64,000 nt of DNA from Rhizobium sp. J15 (GTDB taxonomy: Bacteria; Pseudomonadota; Alphaproteobacteria; Rhizobiales; Rhizobiaceae), in contig NZ_NWSX01000016.1 of the NCBI RefSeq assembly GCF_002531825.1, forward strand, positions 1-64,000, given 5' to 3'. Position 1 is the stretch's first letter. Each line of letters begins with the position of its first letter. Positions 52,283 through 59,678 of this stretch are shown here, one piece after another. The notes beneath the pieces were generated by a model, which saw only the letters and a program-made list of their open reading frames with translations, was not told where the DNA came from and made no database searches. The translations under genes were made by a program, and so were the position numbers.

Positions 52283-54124
52283 GTGTTTCACCTGCAGACA
52301 TTTGGCGATCTGCGGTTGATCGAGACGAGTGGCGATCCGGTTCGCTATCCGATCAAGGGCCTGTTGATGATGGCCCTTCTCTATGCCGGCCCGAGCCGTG
52401 AGCTCAGCCGGTATGAACTGGCGCAATTCCTGTGGAGCGATGTCGAGCCCGAGCAGGCGCGGCTCAATTTGCGCAAACTGCTTTCGCGCATCCGCGAAAT
52501 GGATGGTGCACGCGCCGAACTGCCCTTCGATTTCACGGCCACCAGCGTTCGTCTCGACGCCCAAGCGGTTTCCAGCGACCTCGATATCTTCCGCGCCGGC
52601 GGCGTGCCGCTGGAGCGGCTGAAGGCGATCGCCGAACTGACCCAGCGCGGGTTCATCGGAAATATCAAGCCGGCGACCAAGCCGATCGATGCCTGGATCA
52701 GGGCGCAGCGGGACGCCCAGGCGCTGCAATTGCGGCAGGCTTTGCTCGATGCGCTGCCCGAGGCGCAAAATCCAGGGGATGCGCGCGTCATTTCCAGCGC
52801 GGCTCTGCAGATCCTCGAACACGACCCGAATGACGAGCAGGTCAGGGCATTGCTGCATCAGCTGTCCGGTGGATCCTCGTTAAGCGAGCGATTGGGCGAT
52901 CGCCCCGCAAGAGTGGAGGTGAAGCGTTCGGAGGTCGGCGGCGAGGGGCCCGGCGACACCGGGCGCATATTGCCTGCGCCGCTGATCCTGCCCCGCCTGG
53001 TGCTGCTCCCGCCGACATCGAAACATGCAGATGCCGGGCTTGCTCTTGCGAATGCGCTCATCGAAGACGTCACGATCGAACTCTGCGCGGTGAGGAACAT
53101 TTCCATCGTCGCGCCGCATACGGCAGGACAGATCCGCCGCGACTCCGAGAAGGCGGCCATCGTCGCCCGGCATTCGATCGCCTATCTGCTCGATACGCGC
53201 TTCTCCGAAGAGGGATTGTTCGCGCAGCTGATTTATTTCCCGACGGACGAGATCATCTGGGCCAATCGCTTTGCGATGACGCCCGATATATTGCCGCGCC
53301 AGCGGCGGCTGATCGCCCAGCAACTGACTTTGTCGGTGGCGAGCGAACTGGCTGAAAACGAGGAAGAGCGGCTGCGTTTCGAAGCCAACCCGCAGGCCTA
53401 TCATTCCTATCTCGTCGGCTCGAGCCTGATGAGCAAGCTGACCTTGCCGCATATCCGGCGGGCAAGAAAGGCATTCAAGCAGTCGCTGTCGCACAAGCCG
53501 GATTTTTCGCCCTCCTTCACCGGGCTGGCGAGAACCTTTACCAGCGAATGGCTCGTGACGGCGCAGGGCGACAACGAATTGCTGCATCTGGCCGAGCAGC
53601 ACGCGCTGCGCGCCATCGAGCGGGACCCGTCCTCGGCGGCGGGGCATCGCGAGCTCGGCGTCACCAAACTCTATCTCGGCGATGTCGATGCCAGTGTCGC
53701 GGCGCTTGATCTGGCCGAAGAGCTCAGCCCGCATTTCGCCGATGTCATCTACAGCCACGCCGACACGCTCGTGCATGCGTCGCGCCCGGGCGATGCGCTC
53801 GCCAAGATCACAAAGGCGATTTCGCTCAATCCGCTCGCGCCCGACGCCTATCTCTGGTGTGCCGCGGGAGCGAGCTTCTTCCTGGAGCAGTATGAGGAGG
53901 CTGTCGTCTATGTCGAGGCGATGAAGGACAAAGCGCCGGCCCATCGCATCGCGGCGGCCAGTTGCGCAATGATCGGCGATCGAAAACGGGCGCTTTTCCA
54001 TCGGCAGCGCGCCGAGAGCATCAACCCGGTGTTCGACGTCGAGAAGTGGCTCGCCATCGTTCCCTTCAAGGAGCACTGGCAAAAGGAGCTGTATCGGGAG
54101 GGCCTGTTGAGGGCTGGTTTTTAA
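52283..54124 (+). CDS. BTAD/TPR transcriptional activator of the YcaO locus
   Basis: A 613-residue protein. Residues about 1-95 form a winged-helix domain (FQTFGDLRLIE to RLNLRKLLSRIREMDG), 100-200 a bacterial transcriptional activation domain as in SARP/AfsR regulators, and 235-360 a segment like the TolB-type module of cyclase-linked regulators (LVLLPPTSKHADAGLALANALIEDVTIEL). TPR repeats fill the C-terminal 250 residues. The GTG start is preceded by GAGGAT. SARP-type proteins often control specialised metabolism; here the gene lies 20 nt before the candidate peptide and so is the likely pathway regulator. Confidence 0.82.
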   Translation: MFHLQTFGDLRLIETSGDPVRYPIKGLLMMALLYAGPSRELSRYELAQFLWSDVEPEQARLNLRKLLSRIREMDGARAELPFDFTATSVRLDAQAVSSDLDIFRAGGVPLERLKAIAELTQRGFIGNIKPATKPIDAWIRAQRDAQALQLRQALLDALPEAQNPGDARVISSAALQILEHDPNDEQVRALLHQLSGGSSLSERLGDRPARVEVKRSEVGGEGPGDTGRILPAPLILPRLVLLPPTSKHADAGLALANALIEDVTIELCAVRNISIVAPHTAGQIRRDSEKAAIVARHSIAYLLDTRFSEEGLFAQLIYFPTDEIIWANRFAMTPDILPRQRRLIAQQLTLSVASELAENEEERLRFEANPQAYHSYLVGSSLMSKLTLPHIRRARKAFKQSLSHKPDFSPSFTGLARTFTSEWLVTAQGDNELLHLAEQHALRAIERDPSSAAGHRELGVTKLYLGDVDASVAALDLAEELSPHFADVIYSHADTLVHASRPGDALAKITKAISLNPLAPDAYLWCAAGASFFLEQYEEAVVYVEAMKDKAPAHRIAAASCAMIGDRKRALFHRQRAESINPVFDVEKWLAIVPFKEHWQKELYREGLLRAGF

Positions 54125-54144
54125 CAATCATTGAGGGGCATTAC

Positions 54145-54357
54145 ATGGCAAAGGCAGTTATTATAGGAATACCGGGCGAAGCAGGTTTATGGCTCGCCGA
54201 TCTCGATGCGGGCACGGTCACGCCTCTTAATCCCACCGGCGATCTGGCGACAGCGAACGGCCTGCGCAAAAAGGGCGGCACGTTCTCCAACAACGTCGAT
54301 CTCGCCGTCGCCGTTTCGTCGGTGCAGGTTGCTCTTTCCGGTCACGTCGACGGCTGA
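54145..54357 (+). CDS. Candidate RiPP precursor peptide (70 residues)
   Basis: A short gene with a strong GAGGGG site 6-7 nt before the ATG, lying between the BTAD regulator and a YcaO enzyme. The peptide has a hydrophobic N-terminal half (AKAVIIGIPGEAGLWLADL), a basic KKGG at 42-45 that could be a leader cleavage point, and a C-terminal 25 residues rich in Val, Ala and Ser (VDLAVAVSSVQVALSG). It has no Cys, which suits backbone thioamidation by YcaO-TfuA rather than azole formation. No database family is recognised. It could instead be a protein partner; being the substrate is an inference from position and size. Confidence 0.7.
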   Translation: MAKAVIIGIPGEAGLWLADLDAGTVTPLNPTGDLATANGLRKKGGTFSNNVDLAVAVSSVQVALSGHVDG

Positions 54358-54378
54358 GCGGGCTCTCTGACACAGCTG

Positions 54379-55578
54379 ATGCCGAGCCTATATTCCGACA
54401 GGATCATTTCGCCGCGGGAAACCCTTTCCCGCGTCGAACCTTTGCTGACGCGGTTCGGCATTACCAGGGTCGCCAGGCATACCGGACTGGACGATATCGG
54501 CATCCCCGTCTGGTGCGCCTATACCCCGAACTCCCGATCGATCGTGATCGCCCAGGGAAAGGGCCTGACAGATCTCGACGCCAAGGTCTCCGCCGTCATG
54601 GAGGCCCTGGAACGGGCGGTTGCCGGTGAACCCTCCGTCAAGCTCGTCCATGGTTCTGCTTCCGGTCTCCAGGCAAAGGGCTGCATGATCGACAGGCTGG
54701 ACTGCCTGACCGCCGTCCATAAGCTGGATCTCGGGCCGGACGAGGAGACCGAATGGGTCGCCGGCGTCAATATTCTGACAGGCGACACCATTCACATTCC
54801 CTTCGAGGCGGTGGTGCTCGACCGCACGCGCGAGGCCCGATACTGGATGTCGTCGGATGGGCTGGCATCGGGAAACAATGCCGACGAGGCGGTCTTTCAC
54901 GGCGTGCTGGAGCGCATCGAGCGCGACGCCCATATGCTGTGGCAGGTCGGCAGCGAAGCGGAACGTTATGCCCGTTGCGTCGATCCCCGCGGCTTTGGGG
55001 ATAGCGCGCTTACCGGGCTGATCGACAGGATCGAGGCATCGGGCCTGGCGCTTAAGCTCTTCGACATCACCAGCGACATCGCGATCCCGTGTTTTACCGC
55101 CATGCTTGGCCCGGGCGACGTCCGGGGCGACAGGGATATTCGCCTGGTCGAAGTGACGGGCGGGGCGGGAGCGCATCCGTCTCCCGTCCGGGCGGCCATG
55201 CGCGCGGTGACGGAGGCGGTGCAGTCGCGGCTCACCTATATCAGTGGCGCCCGGGACGATATTTCTCAGGCCACGTTCTCAGGAGCCTTGCCGCCGTTCA
55301 TGCGGCGGGCTTTCGATGCCGTCGCCGCACCGCCCGCTGCCGCCGTCCGCCGTGACGGCGCGATGGGAGATGGGCAACAGGATCTGCCGCTCCTGCTGCA
55401 GCACGTGCTCGATAGCCTGCGCAGCAGGGGGATCGCTTCGGTCGTCGTCGTGCGCCTCAGCGATGAGGCGCTTCCCTTCAGCGTCGTCAAAACCGTCATC
55501 CCCGAGCTCGAAAATCCTGAGGGTGAGCGCGCGCGGCGATTTGGAACGAGGGCGCTTGCGAAAGCGATAGGGTTTTGA
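54379..55578 (+). CDS. YcaO-family ATP-dependent cyclodehydratase / thioamide synthetase
   Basis: A 399-residue YcaO protein with the ATP/Mg motifs in order: SAVMEALERA (71-80), SDGLASGN (159-166), ERIERD (178-183) and HPSPVRAAMRAVTEAVQSR (266-284). YcaO enzymes phosphorylate peptide amide oxygens and introduce azolines, amidines or, with a TfuA partner, thioamides. The tfuA gene follows with a 4-nt overlap, so thioamide formation is the favoured reaction. The N-terminal residues look too short for a full peptide-recognition domain. The ribosome site is weak, and coupling to the peptide gene 21 nt upstream is likely. Confidence 0.88.
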   Translation: MPSLYSDRIISPRETLSRVEPLLTRFGITRVARHTGLDDIGIPVWCAYTPNSRSIVIAQGKGLTDLDAKVSAVMEALERAVAGEPSVKLVHGSASGLQAKGCMIDRLDCLTAVHKLDLGPDEETEWVAGVNILTGDTIHIPFEAVVLDRTREARYWMSSDGLASGNNADEAVFHGVLERIERDAHMLWQVGSEAERYARCVDPRGFGDSALTGLIDRIEASGLALKLFDITSDIAIPCFTAMLGPGDVRGDRDIRLVEVTGGAGAHPSPVRAAMRAVTEAVQSRLTYISGARDDISQATFSGALPPFMRRAFDAVAAPPAAAVRRDGAMGDGQQDLPLLLQHVLDSLRSRGIASVVVVRLSDEALPFSVVKTVIPELENPEGERARRFGTRALAKAIGF

Positions 55579-56282
55579 AGATCATTTTTGCGGGCCCCAG
55601 TCTTCCCGACGCGGCTACGCATGCCGGCGAGGGGATACGCGTGCTGCCGCCCGCCACGCAGGGCGACGTGCAGGCCGCGGTGGCAGAGGGCGCCAATGTC
55701 ATCGGCCTGATCGACGGCGGCTTCGAATATGCGGCGCCGGTCTGGCACAAGGAAATTCTTCATGCCCTGTCGCTCGGCGTGACGGTGCTGGGGGCAGCGA
55801 GCATGGGGGCGCTACGGGCCGCGGAATGCCATCCGTTCGGCATGATCGGCATCGGCCGCATTTTCGAAGACTACCGCACCGGCCGGCTCGTCGACGATGC
55901 CGCCGTCGCTCTGACCCATGCTCCGAGCGCGCTCGGCAACAAGCCGCTGACGGTGCCGCTGGTCAATGTCACGGCAACGCTCGATGAGATGGAGCGTGAC
56001 GGGCTGCTGACACACGGGCAGCGAGAGGCGCTCGAAAAAGCCGCAGCTGCGATTTTCTTCAAGAAAAGGACATGGCGGACAGTTGTCGAGCGATGCACCG
56101 ACCTGGTCGAAGCGGATCGCCCGCAGCTGCTGGCGGCGCTCATTGCCCATTCCATCGATCAAAAACGCATCGATGCCCTGGAATTGCTGAAAGCCGTGCA
56201 GGAAGCCGAAGACGCCCGCTCGAGCGCCGTTCTGCCCTGGAAGCTCCACGAAACCTCGTTCCGCACTCGACCTGTGCTGTGA
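55575..56282 (+). CDS. tfuA: TfuA-like thioamide formation partner protein
   Basis: A 235-residue TfuA-family protein: FAGPSLP near the start, VIGLIDGGFEYAAPVWHKEILHALSLGV (43-69) and the conserved GAASMGALRAAE (73-84). TfuA proteins, named from the trifolitoxin locus of R. leguminosarum, work with YcaO and are thought to deliver sulfur for thioamides. The start is TTG, overlapping the ycaO stop as TTGA. It is the last gene of the unit; a GTGAC palindrome follows 7 nt after the stop. Confidence 0.88.
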   Translation: MKIIFAGPSLPDAATHAGEGIRVLPPATQGDVQAAVAEGANVIGLIDGGFEYAAPVWHKEILHALSLGVTVLGAASMGALRAAECHPFGMIGIGRIFEDYRTGRLVDDAAVALTHAPSALGNKPLTVPLVNVTATLDEMERDGLLTHGQREALEKAAAAIFFKKRTWRTVVERCTDLVEADRPQLLAALIAHSIDQKRIDALELLKAVQEAEDARSSAVLPWKLHETSFRTRPVL

Positions 56283-56289
56283 GCCGAAT

Positions 56290-56303
56290 GTGACGAACGT
56301 CAC
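56290..56303. promoter_or_regulatory. GTGAC-N4-GTCAC palindrome, site B
   Basis: GTGACGAACGTCAC, extended on the left to TGTGA, which gives TGTGA-N6-TCACC, close to the classical Crp pattern. It lies between tfuA and the next small gene, 82 nt before that gene's ATG, a usual activator position. Confidence 0.5.
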
Positions 56304-56384
56304 CAAGGGTTGTGTCACGCTTTTTTCACGGGCTGGAACGCCGCCGCCCGCGTATTGTGCCTTGAATTCGTGGGAGAATAGGGC

Positions 56385-56633
56385 ATGGGCGTGACATCGG
56401 TTGCCAGGATAAACACAGACCAAGGGGCGGAAGACGGTCTGGACGAACTCGTCGCACTTGCGCGAATGATCGCCTATGCGCGGCAGGTCGCCCAAGACGT
56501 CAAACTGCAATTTGCGACGCATTGCCTCGATCTCGCACTCGAGGCCGTGAAACAGGAAGTGGGAGGGGGCCTGACCAGGGATCTCGCCGAGTTGAGTTCT
56601 CCGGTTCCGCAGGTGAGCGTGCGAAGCCACTGA
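56385..56633 (+). CDS. Small helical hypothetical protein
   Basis: An 82-residue protein, largely alpha-helical (LDELVALARMIAYARQVAQDVKLQFATHCLDLALEAVKQEV). It resembles small rhizobial proteins of unknown function and has no signal or membrane segment. GGGAGAA before the ATG and a Crp-like site upstream suggest an independently regulated gene. Confidence 0.65.
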   Translation: MGVTSVARINTDQGAEDGLDELVALARMIAYARQVAQDVKLQFATHCLDLALEAVKQEVGGGLTRDLAELSSPVPQVSVRSH

Positions 56634-56634
56634 A

Positions 56635-56726
56635 GCATGTCGCGCAAAAGGGTGGTTTTGCGCGACATGCGAGAGAGCAAGGACCTAAAGCGGAGGTAGC
56701 GAATCTGAAAGATCGCGACGCGCTTT
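56635..56726. repeat. RIME-like rhizobial intergenic palindromic element
   Basis: A perfect 15-bp inverted repeat (GCATGTCGCGCAAAA and complement, loop GGGTGG) is followed by a second, interrupted palindrome: AAAGCG at 56687 and CGCTTT at 56721, with GCGA and TCGC nested inside. Two palindromes with an AAGGACCTAAAGCG-type link resemble the rhizobial RIME family. It begins within 2 nt of the stop of the gene before it. Confidence 0.6.
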
Positions 56727-56767
56727 AAAAAACCTGCGCCCGACTGGACGCCGCTGCATCAGATAGG

Positions 56768-56801
56768 ATAGCCCCGAAGATCGCGAGATGTTCGGGGCTA
56801 T
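56768..56801. terminator. Stem-loop between two small genes
   Basis: ATAGCCCCGAA and TTCGGGGCTAT form an 11-bp stem with a 12-nt loop. No T-run follows. It may end transcription from the plus-strand gene or from the convergent gene at 57026. Confidence 0.45.
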
Positions 56802-57025
56802 TGGCGTGCGCAACTGAACAGACTAGAGCGAGGTGTAGGCGGGGAGGGCCCGCCGAGAGCGGGAGCGTTGAGTGAGCGTAGCGCTCTTCATCTGCCGCCA
56901 TCCCGGGATGGCTTGAAGCAGTTGTGGCGGTCTTCTCAGCTTAACTTCCACCGGAGAAGCGGTTGCGAAATCGCGATCCGCGCGTCCTATGGACGAGTGG
57001 GCTGTCTTGCCGCCGGTTCGGGACC

Positions 57026-57232
57026 TCAATGGGTCAAATTGCGCTTCTGAGCCAGAAGCAAAATGTAGTCGTCGGCGATATCTGCGATGGCCATTGCGAC
57101 TTCCGCCGGATCGCATCCGTCGACCTTCGTGCTTGCAATGAACTGATAAACCGCCTTCTCGATCTGCTTGCGGCAGATCATCACGCGCTCATCGTAACCA
57201 AATTCCGGAATCTGCGATGCTATATCACTCAT
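57026..57232 (-). CDS. Small hypothetical protein
   Basis: A 68-residue acidic, helical protein (MSDIASQIPEFGYDERVMICRKQIEKAVYQFIAST; VAMAIADIADDYILLLAQK). GGGAG lies 10 nt before the ATG chosen; 20 codons upstream in the open frame lack a site. It resembles short rhizobial proteins of unknown function with a helical hairpin. There are no membrane segments. Confidence 0.6.
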   Translation of the reverse strand: MSDIASQIPEFGYDERVMICRKQIEKAVYQFIASTKVDGCDPAEVAMAIADIADDYILLLAQKRNLTH

Positions 57233-57937
57233 CTGGTCGGCTCCCTCACTACTTACAGTGACCATGACACAAATTTTAAGTTGAGCAAGCAAATGCTTTA
57301 TGAAGCGTTGATTCGGCTGCCGAGTGCGACCATTTCGACACAGGTCGGAGCATGCGGAATCGCAGCGCGCAAGGGGTTATCTGGGCATATCGGACAGCCC
57401 GGCAGGTGGGGCCGTCAAAGAAAGCAGGTCGCATCGACAGCTCAGTTGAAGCCCGATGGAGGGATATTCCGAGACCCACGAGGCGCGCGGCGGGATTCTT
57501 GGGGTGCGCGGCTTAACTATCTGATTTACCATCACATATGAGCGCGCTGAGGATCGATGATGCTACCGTGTATGAGCAGGTTTCGACGTGCGCGCACACG
57601 GGAACGGCTCAAAAAAAGCCGTGGCCGTCGATGATGCCGACAGCCTATCGGTTGCCCGCGACCGGATATGAAGGCCGCTTCTGATGGCAATTTTTCCGCT
57701 CTTTCCCGATAGAGAATACGGCCATTTAAGCGGCAAGGCGCCTGGGTAAATTTTGTGCACAAAGGTGAAAATTTTATCAAAAGATAAAATAAACGATTTC
57801 ATACAGAGGTTGTATTTATATATCAATGATAAGATGATCAAACTTTAGACATGTGATGATCAGTAGATGTATTTACTGGTGTGGATTACATAGGTAATTG
57901 TCGCTGTATAGCCTTCAATAATATCTTCATCATGACA

Positions 57938-57951
57938 GTGACTGACGTCAC
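57938..57951. promoter_or_regulatory. GTGAC-N4-GTCAC palindrome, site C
   Basis: GTGACTGACGTCAC, extended to AGTGA-N6-TCACA. It is the third copy of the 14-bp pattern, in the AT-rich gene-poor region. Confidence 0.45.
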
Positions 57952-58114
57952 AACTTTATTTCTGTTGACTGACTCAGGTGATAGATTGCTGGTTTTGCAG
58001 AAATATTATCGGTGCGATGCTTTGCTTTCGTTTTCGCCTCGCGCTGACGACAGTCTTGGTATCCGCCAGAACACGCCTTGGCACCGAGTGGATCCCGCTG
58101 CGATAGCTACTTTA

Positions 58115-58154
58115 AAAAAGTTGAGGACCCGCCGGGGTGGTTGACGGGTCCTCA
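58115..58154 (-). terminator. Rho-independent terminator with no nearby gene
   Basis: TGAGGACCCG (58122-58131) pairs with CGGGTCCTCA (58145-58154). On the minus strand the stem leads, after AAC, into a run of U (AAAAAA at 58114-58119 on the plus strand). The closest minus-strand stop upstream is ampC at 58392, about 240 nt away, so it may instead end a small RNA. Confidence 0.6.
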
Positions 58155-58391
58155 GATAGGAATGTTTGCACTTTGCGTAGGTATGATTGCAGTAAAATTC
58201 CATATTGTCACAGATTATTATTGGGATAATTGTTATTTATTGCGCATAAGTGTATATTTTTTGATCTTTTTCAGCCGGCTATCATCAAGATGTAATCATG
58301 CATCTCCATGATATTCATAGATTCCCTTCTGTCGGATCTTGCGATCTGGCTGCTTGCCGGCGCGCGAGGATCGAAATTCAGAAGCCGGGGA

Positions 58392-59546
58392 TCATTTTTC
58401 TGCGAGCGCGGTTAGTATGTCGTAGGCTGCGGAGACACGATCTTCGTTGGGATAGTTCTTGTTGGCGAGAATGACGACGCCGAGGCGCTTTTCGGGGACG
58501 AAGGCAACATAGGCGCCGAAGCCGTTGGTCGAGCCTGTTTTGTTGATCCACACATCGTCGCGCGGTTTCCTTGCGGGTTTCAGTTCCGAGACCGGGATGG
58601 TCTTCAGCATCGCCGCCGAATTGCCCTCCAGCAGCGTCTTCAAGGCCGGGGGATAGGAATATTGCTCCCAGATCAGGTCCTGGGTCATCCCGCCGGTCTC
58701 GAAATAGCCGATATGCGTATTGGCGATCGCCTGCTGGAGTTTCCCATCGAGTTTGATCAGGCCCATGTTCGCATCGATGAAGCGGATCACATCGCCTGCG
58801 GTGGATTTGACGCCGTAGGCTTCGGGCGAAAGAAGAGCCGGCGTCATGCGGGCCGGTTCGCCGGTGCGCTTGTAGCCTTGGGCATAGTCCGCCATTCGCG
58901 ATTTCGGAATGTCGATAAAGGTGCTTTTCAAGCCGAGCGAGGGGAATAATCGGTCTTGCATCAGGCTCGTGAAATCACCGCCCATGCCTTTCGCCGTGAT
59001 ATAGCCGAGCATGCCGATGCTCGGATTGGCGTAGCTTCTCTGGGTTCCGGCTTCATATGAGGGCTGCCAGGCCTGGAGATAGACCATCAGCTGCTTTTCG
59101 CTGTGGACCTCGTCCGGAACCTGCAGCGGAAATCCGCCCGCCGTGTGAGTGGCGAGATTCATCAGCGCGACGTCGCCGAACGGCTTTCCCTTCATCGCGG
59201 GGAGATATTTGTCCACCCTGTCCGAGAGCGAAAGTGCGCCATTCGCTTCCGCATAGGAGGCCAGCGTCACCGTGAAGGTCTTGCTGATCGAGCCGAGTTC
59301 AAACAGGGTGGTGGGCGCAACGGGCTTACCCGTGTCCTTCGACTCGACGCCGTAATTGAAGATGTGATCCTGCCCGTCGACTGACATGGCGACGGCCATG
59401 CCGGGAATGGCGTGTTTTTCCATGAGCGGCTTGATCGCGGCGTCTGCGATCGCCTTCACTTTCGTCTCGTCGGCGGCAAAGCCGCTCGTGGAAGCGCATG
59501 TGGAGATCAGAACCGCCGATAAAATTTTTATCCAGTCACGCTTCAT
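58392..59546 (-). CDS. ampC: Class C beta-lactamase
   Basis: A 384-residue exported serine beta-lactamase. The signal peptide is about 1-24 (ending SGFA). The active-site SISK has S86 and K89, YAN is at 172-174, and KTG is at 336-338. These are the three class C motifs in normal order and spacing. It hydrolyses beta-lactams, mainly cephalosporins, in the periplasm. GGAGG lies 9 nt before this ATG; longer readings run into the promoter region. An AmpR-type regulator gene is divergent, so inducible expression by cell-wall fragments is likely. Confidence 0.9.
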   Translation of the reverse strand: MKRDWIKILSAVLISTCASTSGFAADETKVKAIADAAIKPLMEKHAIPGMAVAMSVDGQDHIFNYGVESKDTGKPVAPTTLFELGSISKTFTVTLASYAEANGALSLSDRVDKYLPAMKGKPFGDVALMNLATHTAGGFPLQVPDEVHSEKQLMVYLQAWQPSYEAGTQRSYANPSIGMLGYITAKGMGGDFTSLMQDRLFPSLGLKSTFIDIPKSRMADYAQGYKRTGEPARMTPALLSPEAYGVKSTAGDVIRFIDANMGLIKLDGKLQQAIANTHIGYFETGGMTQDLIWEQYSYPPALKTLLEGNSAAMLKTIPVSELKPARKPRDDVWINKTGSTNGFGAYVAFVPEKRLGVVILANKNYPNEDRVSAAYDILTALAEK

Positions 59547-59678
59547 TTTCGTCATCCTCCAGATCACAGGGCGGTCAATATCCGCACAAAAGTGCATGTG
59601 GATGGCGTTTAACGGCGCTGTCTTGCGATCACAAACGATGATATCTCGCGGCAGCTGCAAGAAAATCTAGGGCTAAAG
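59547..59678. promoter_or_regulatory. ampC-ampR divergent promoter region
   Basis: A 132-nt gap between divergent ampC and ampR genes, the place where AmpR binds in other bacteria. An inverted CTTGC / GCAAG pair about 30 nt apart is present near the ampR side, but no exact AmpR box is claimed. Confidence 0.5.

Larger units (their letters stand above)
56634..57025. other. Intergenic region with rhizobial repeat and hairpins
   Basis: A 392-nt region holding the palindromic repeat and the stem-loop listed separately. The remainder to 57025 is GC-rich but contains no gene with a ribosome site. Confidence 0.45.
57233..58391. other. AT-rich region without a supported gene
   Basis: A stretch of about 1.16 kb. 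From about 57.7 to 58.3 kb it is much richer in A and T than the rest of the window. It contains GTGAC-N4-GTCAC site C and a minus-strand terminator at 58115-58154 that is not close behind any gene. The frames at 57563-57841, 57881-58144 and 58006-58203 have no ribosome sites or recognisable domains. A small RNA or decayed acquired DNA would fit. Confidence 0.5.

Noticed and set aside
57600-57625. ACGGCT / AGCCGT pair around an A-run as a terminator
   Set aside because: The A-rich loop and the absence of a T-run after the stem make it a weak structure, and no gene ends close by.
57881-58144. 87-codon plus-strand frame in the AT-rich region
   Set aside because: No ribosome binding site, ends inside a terminator hairpin, no homology signal.
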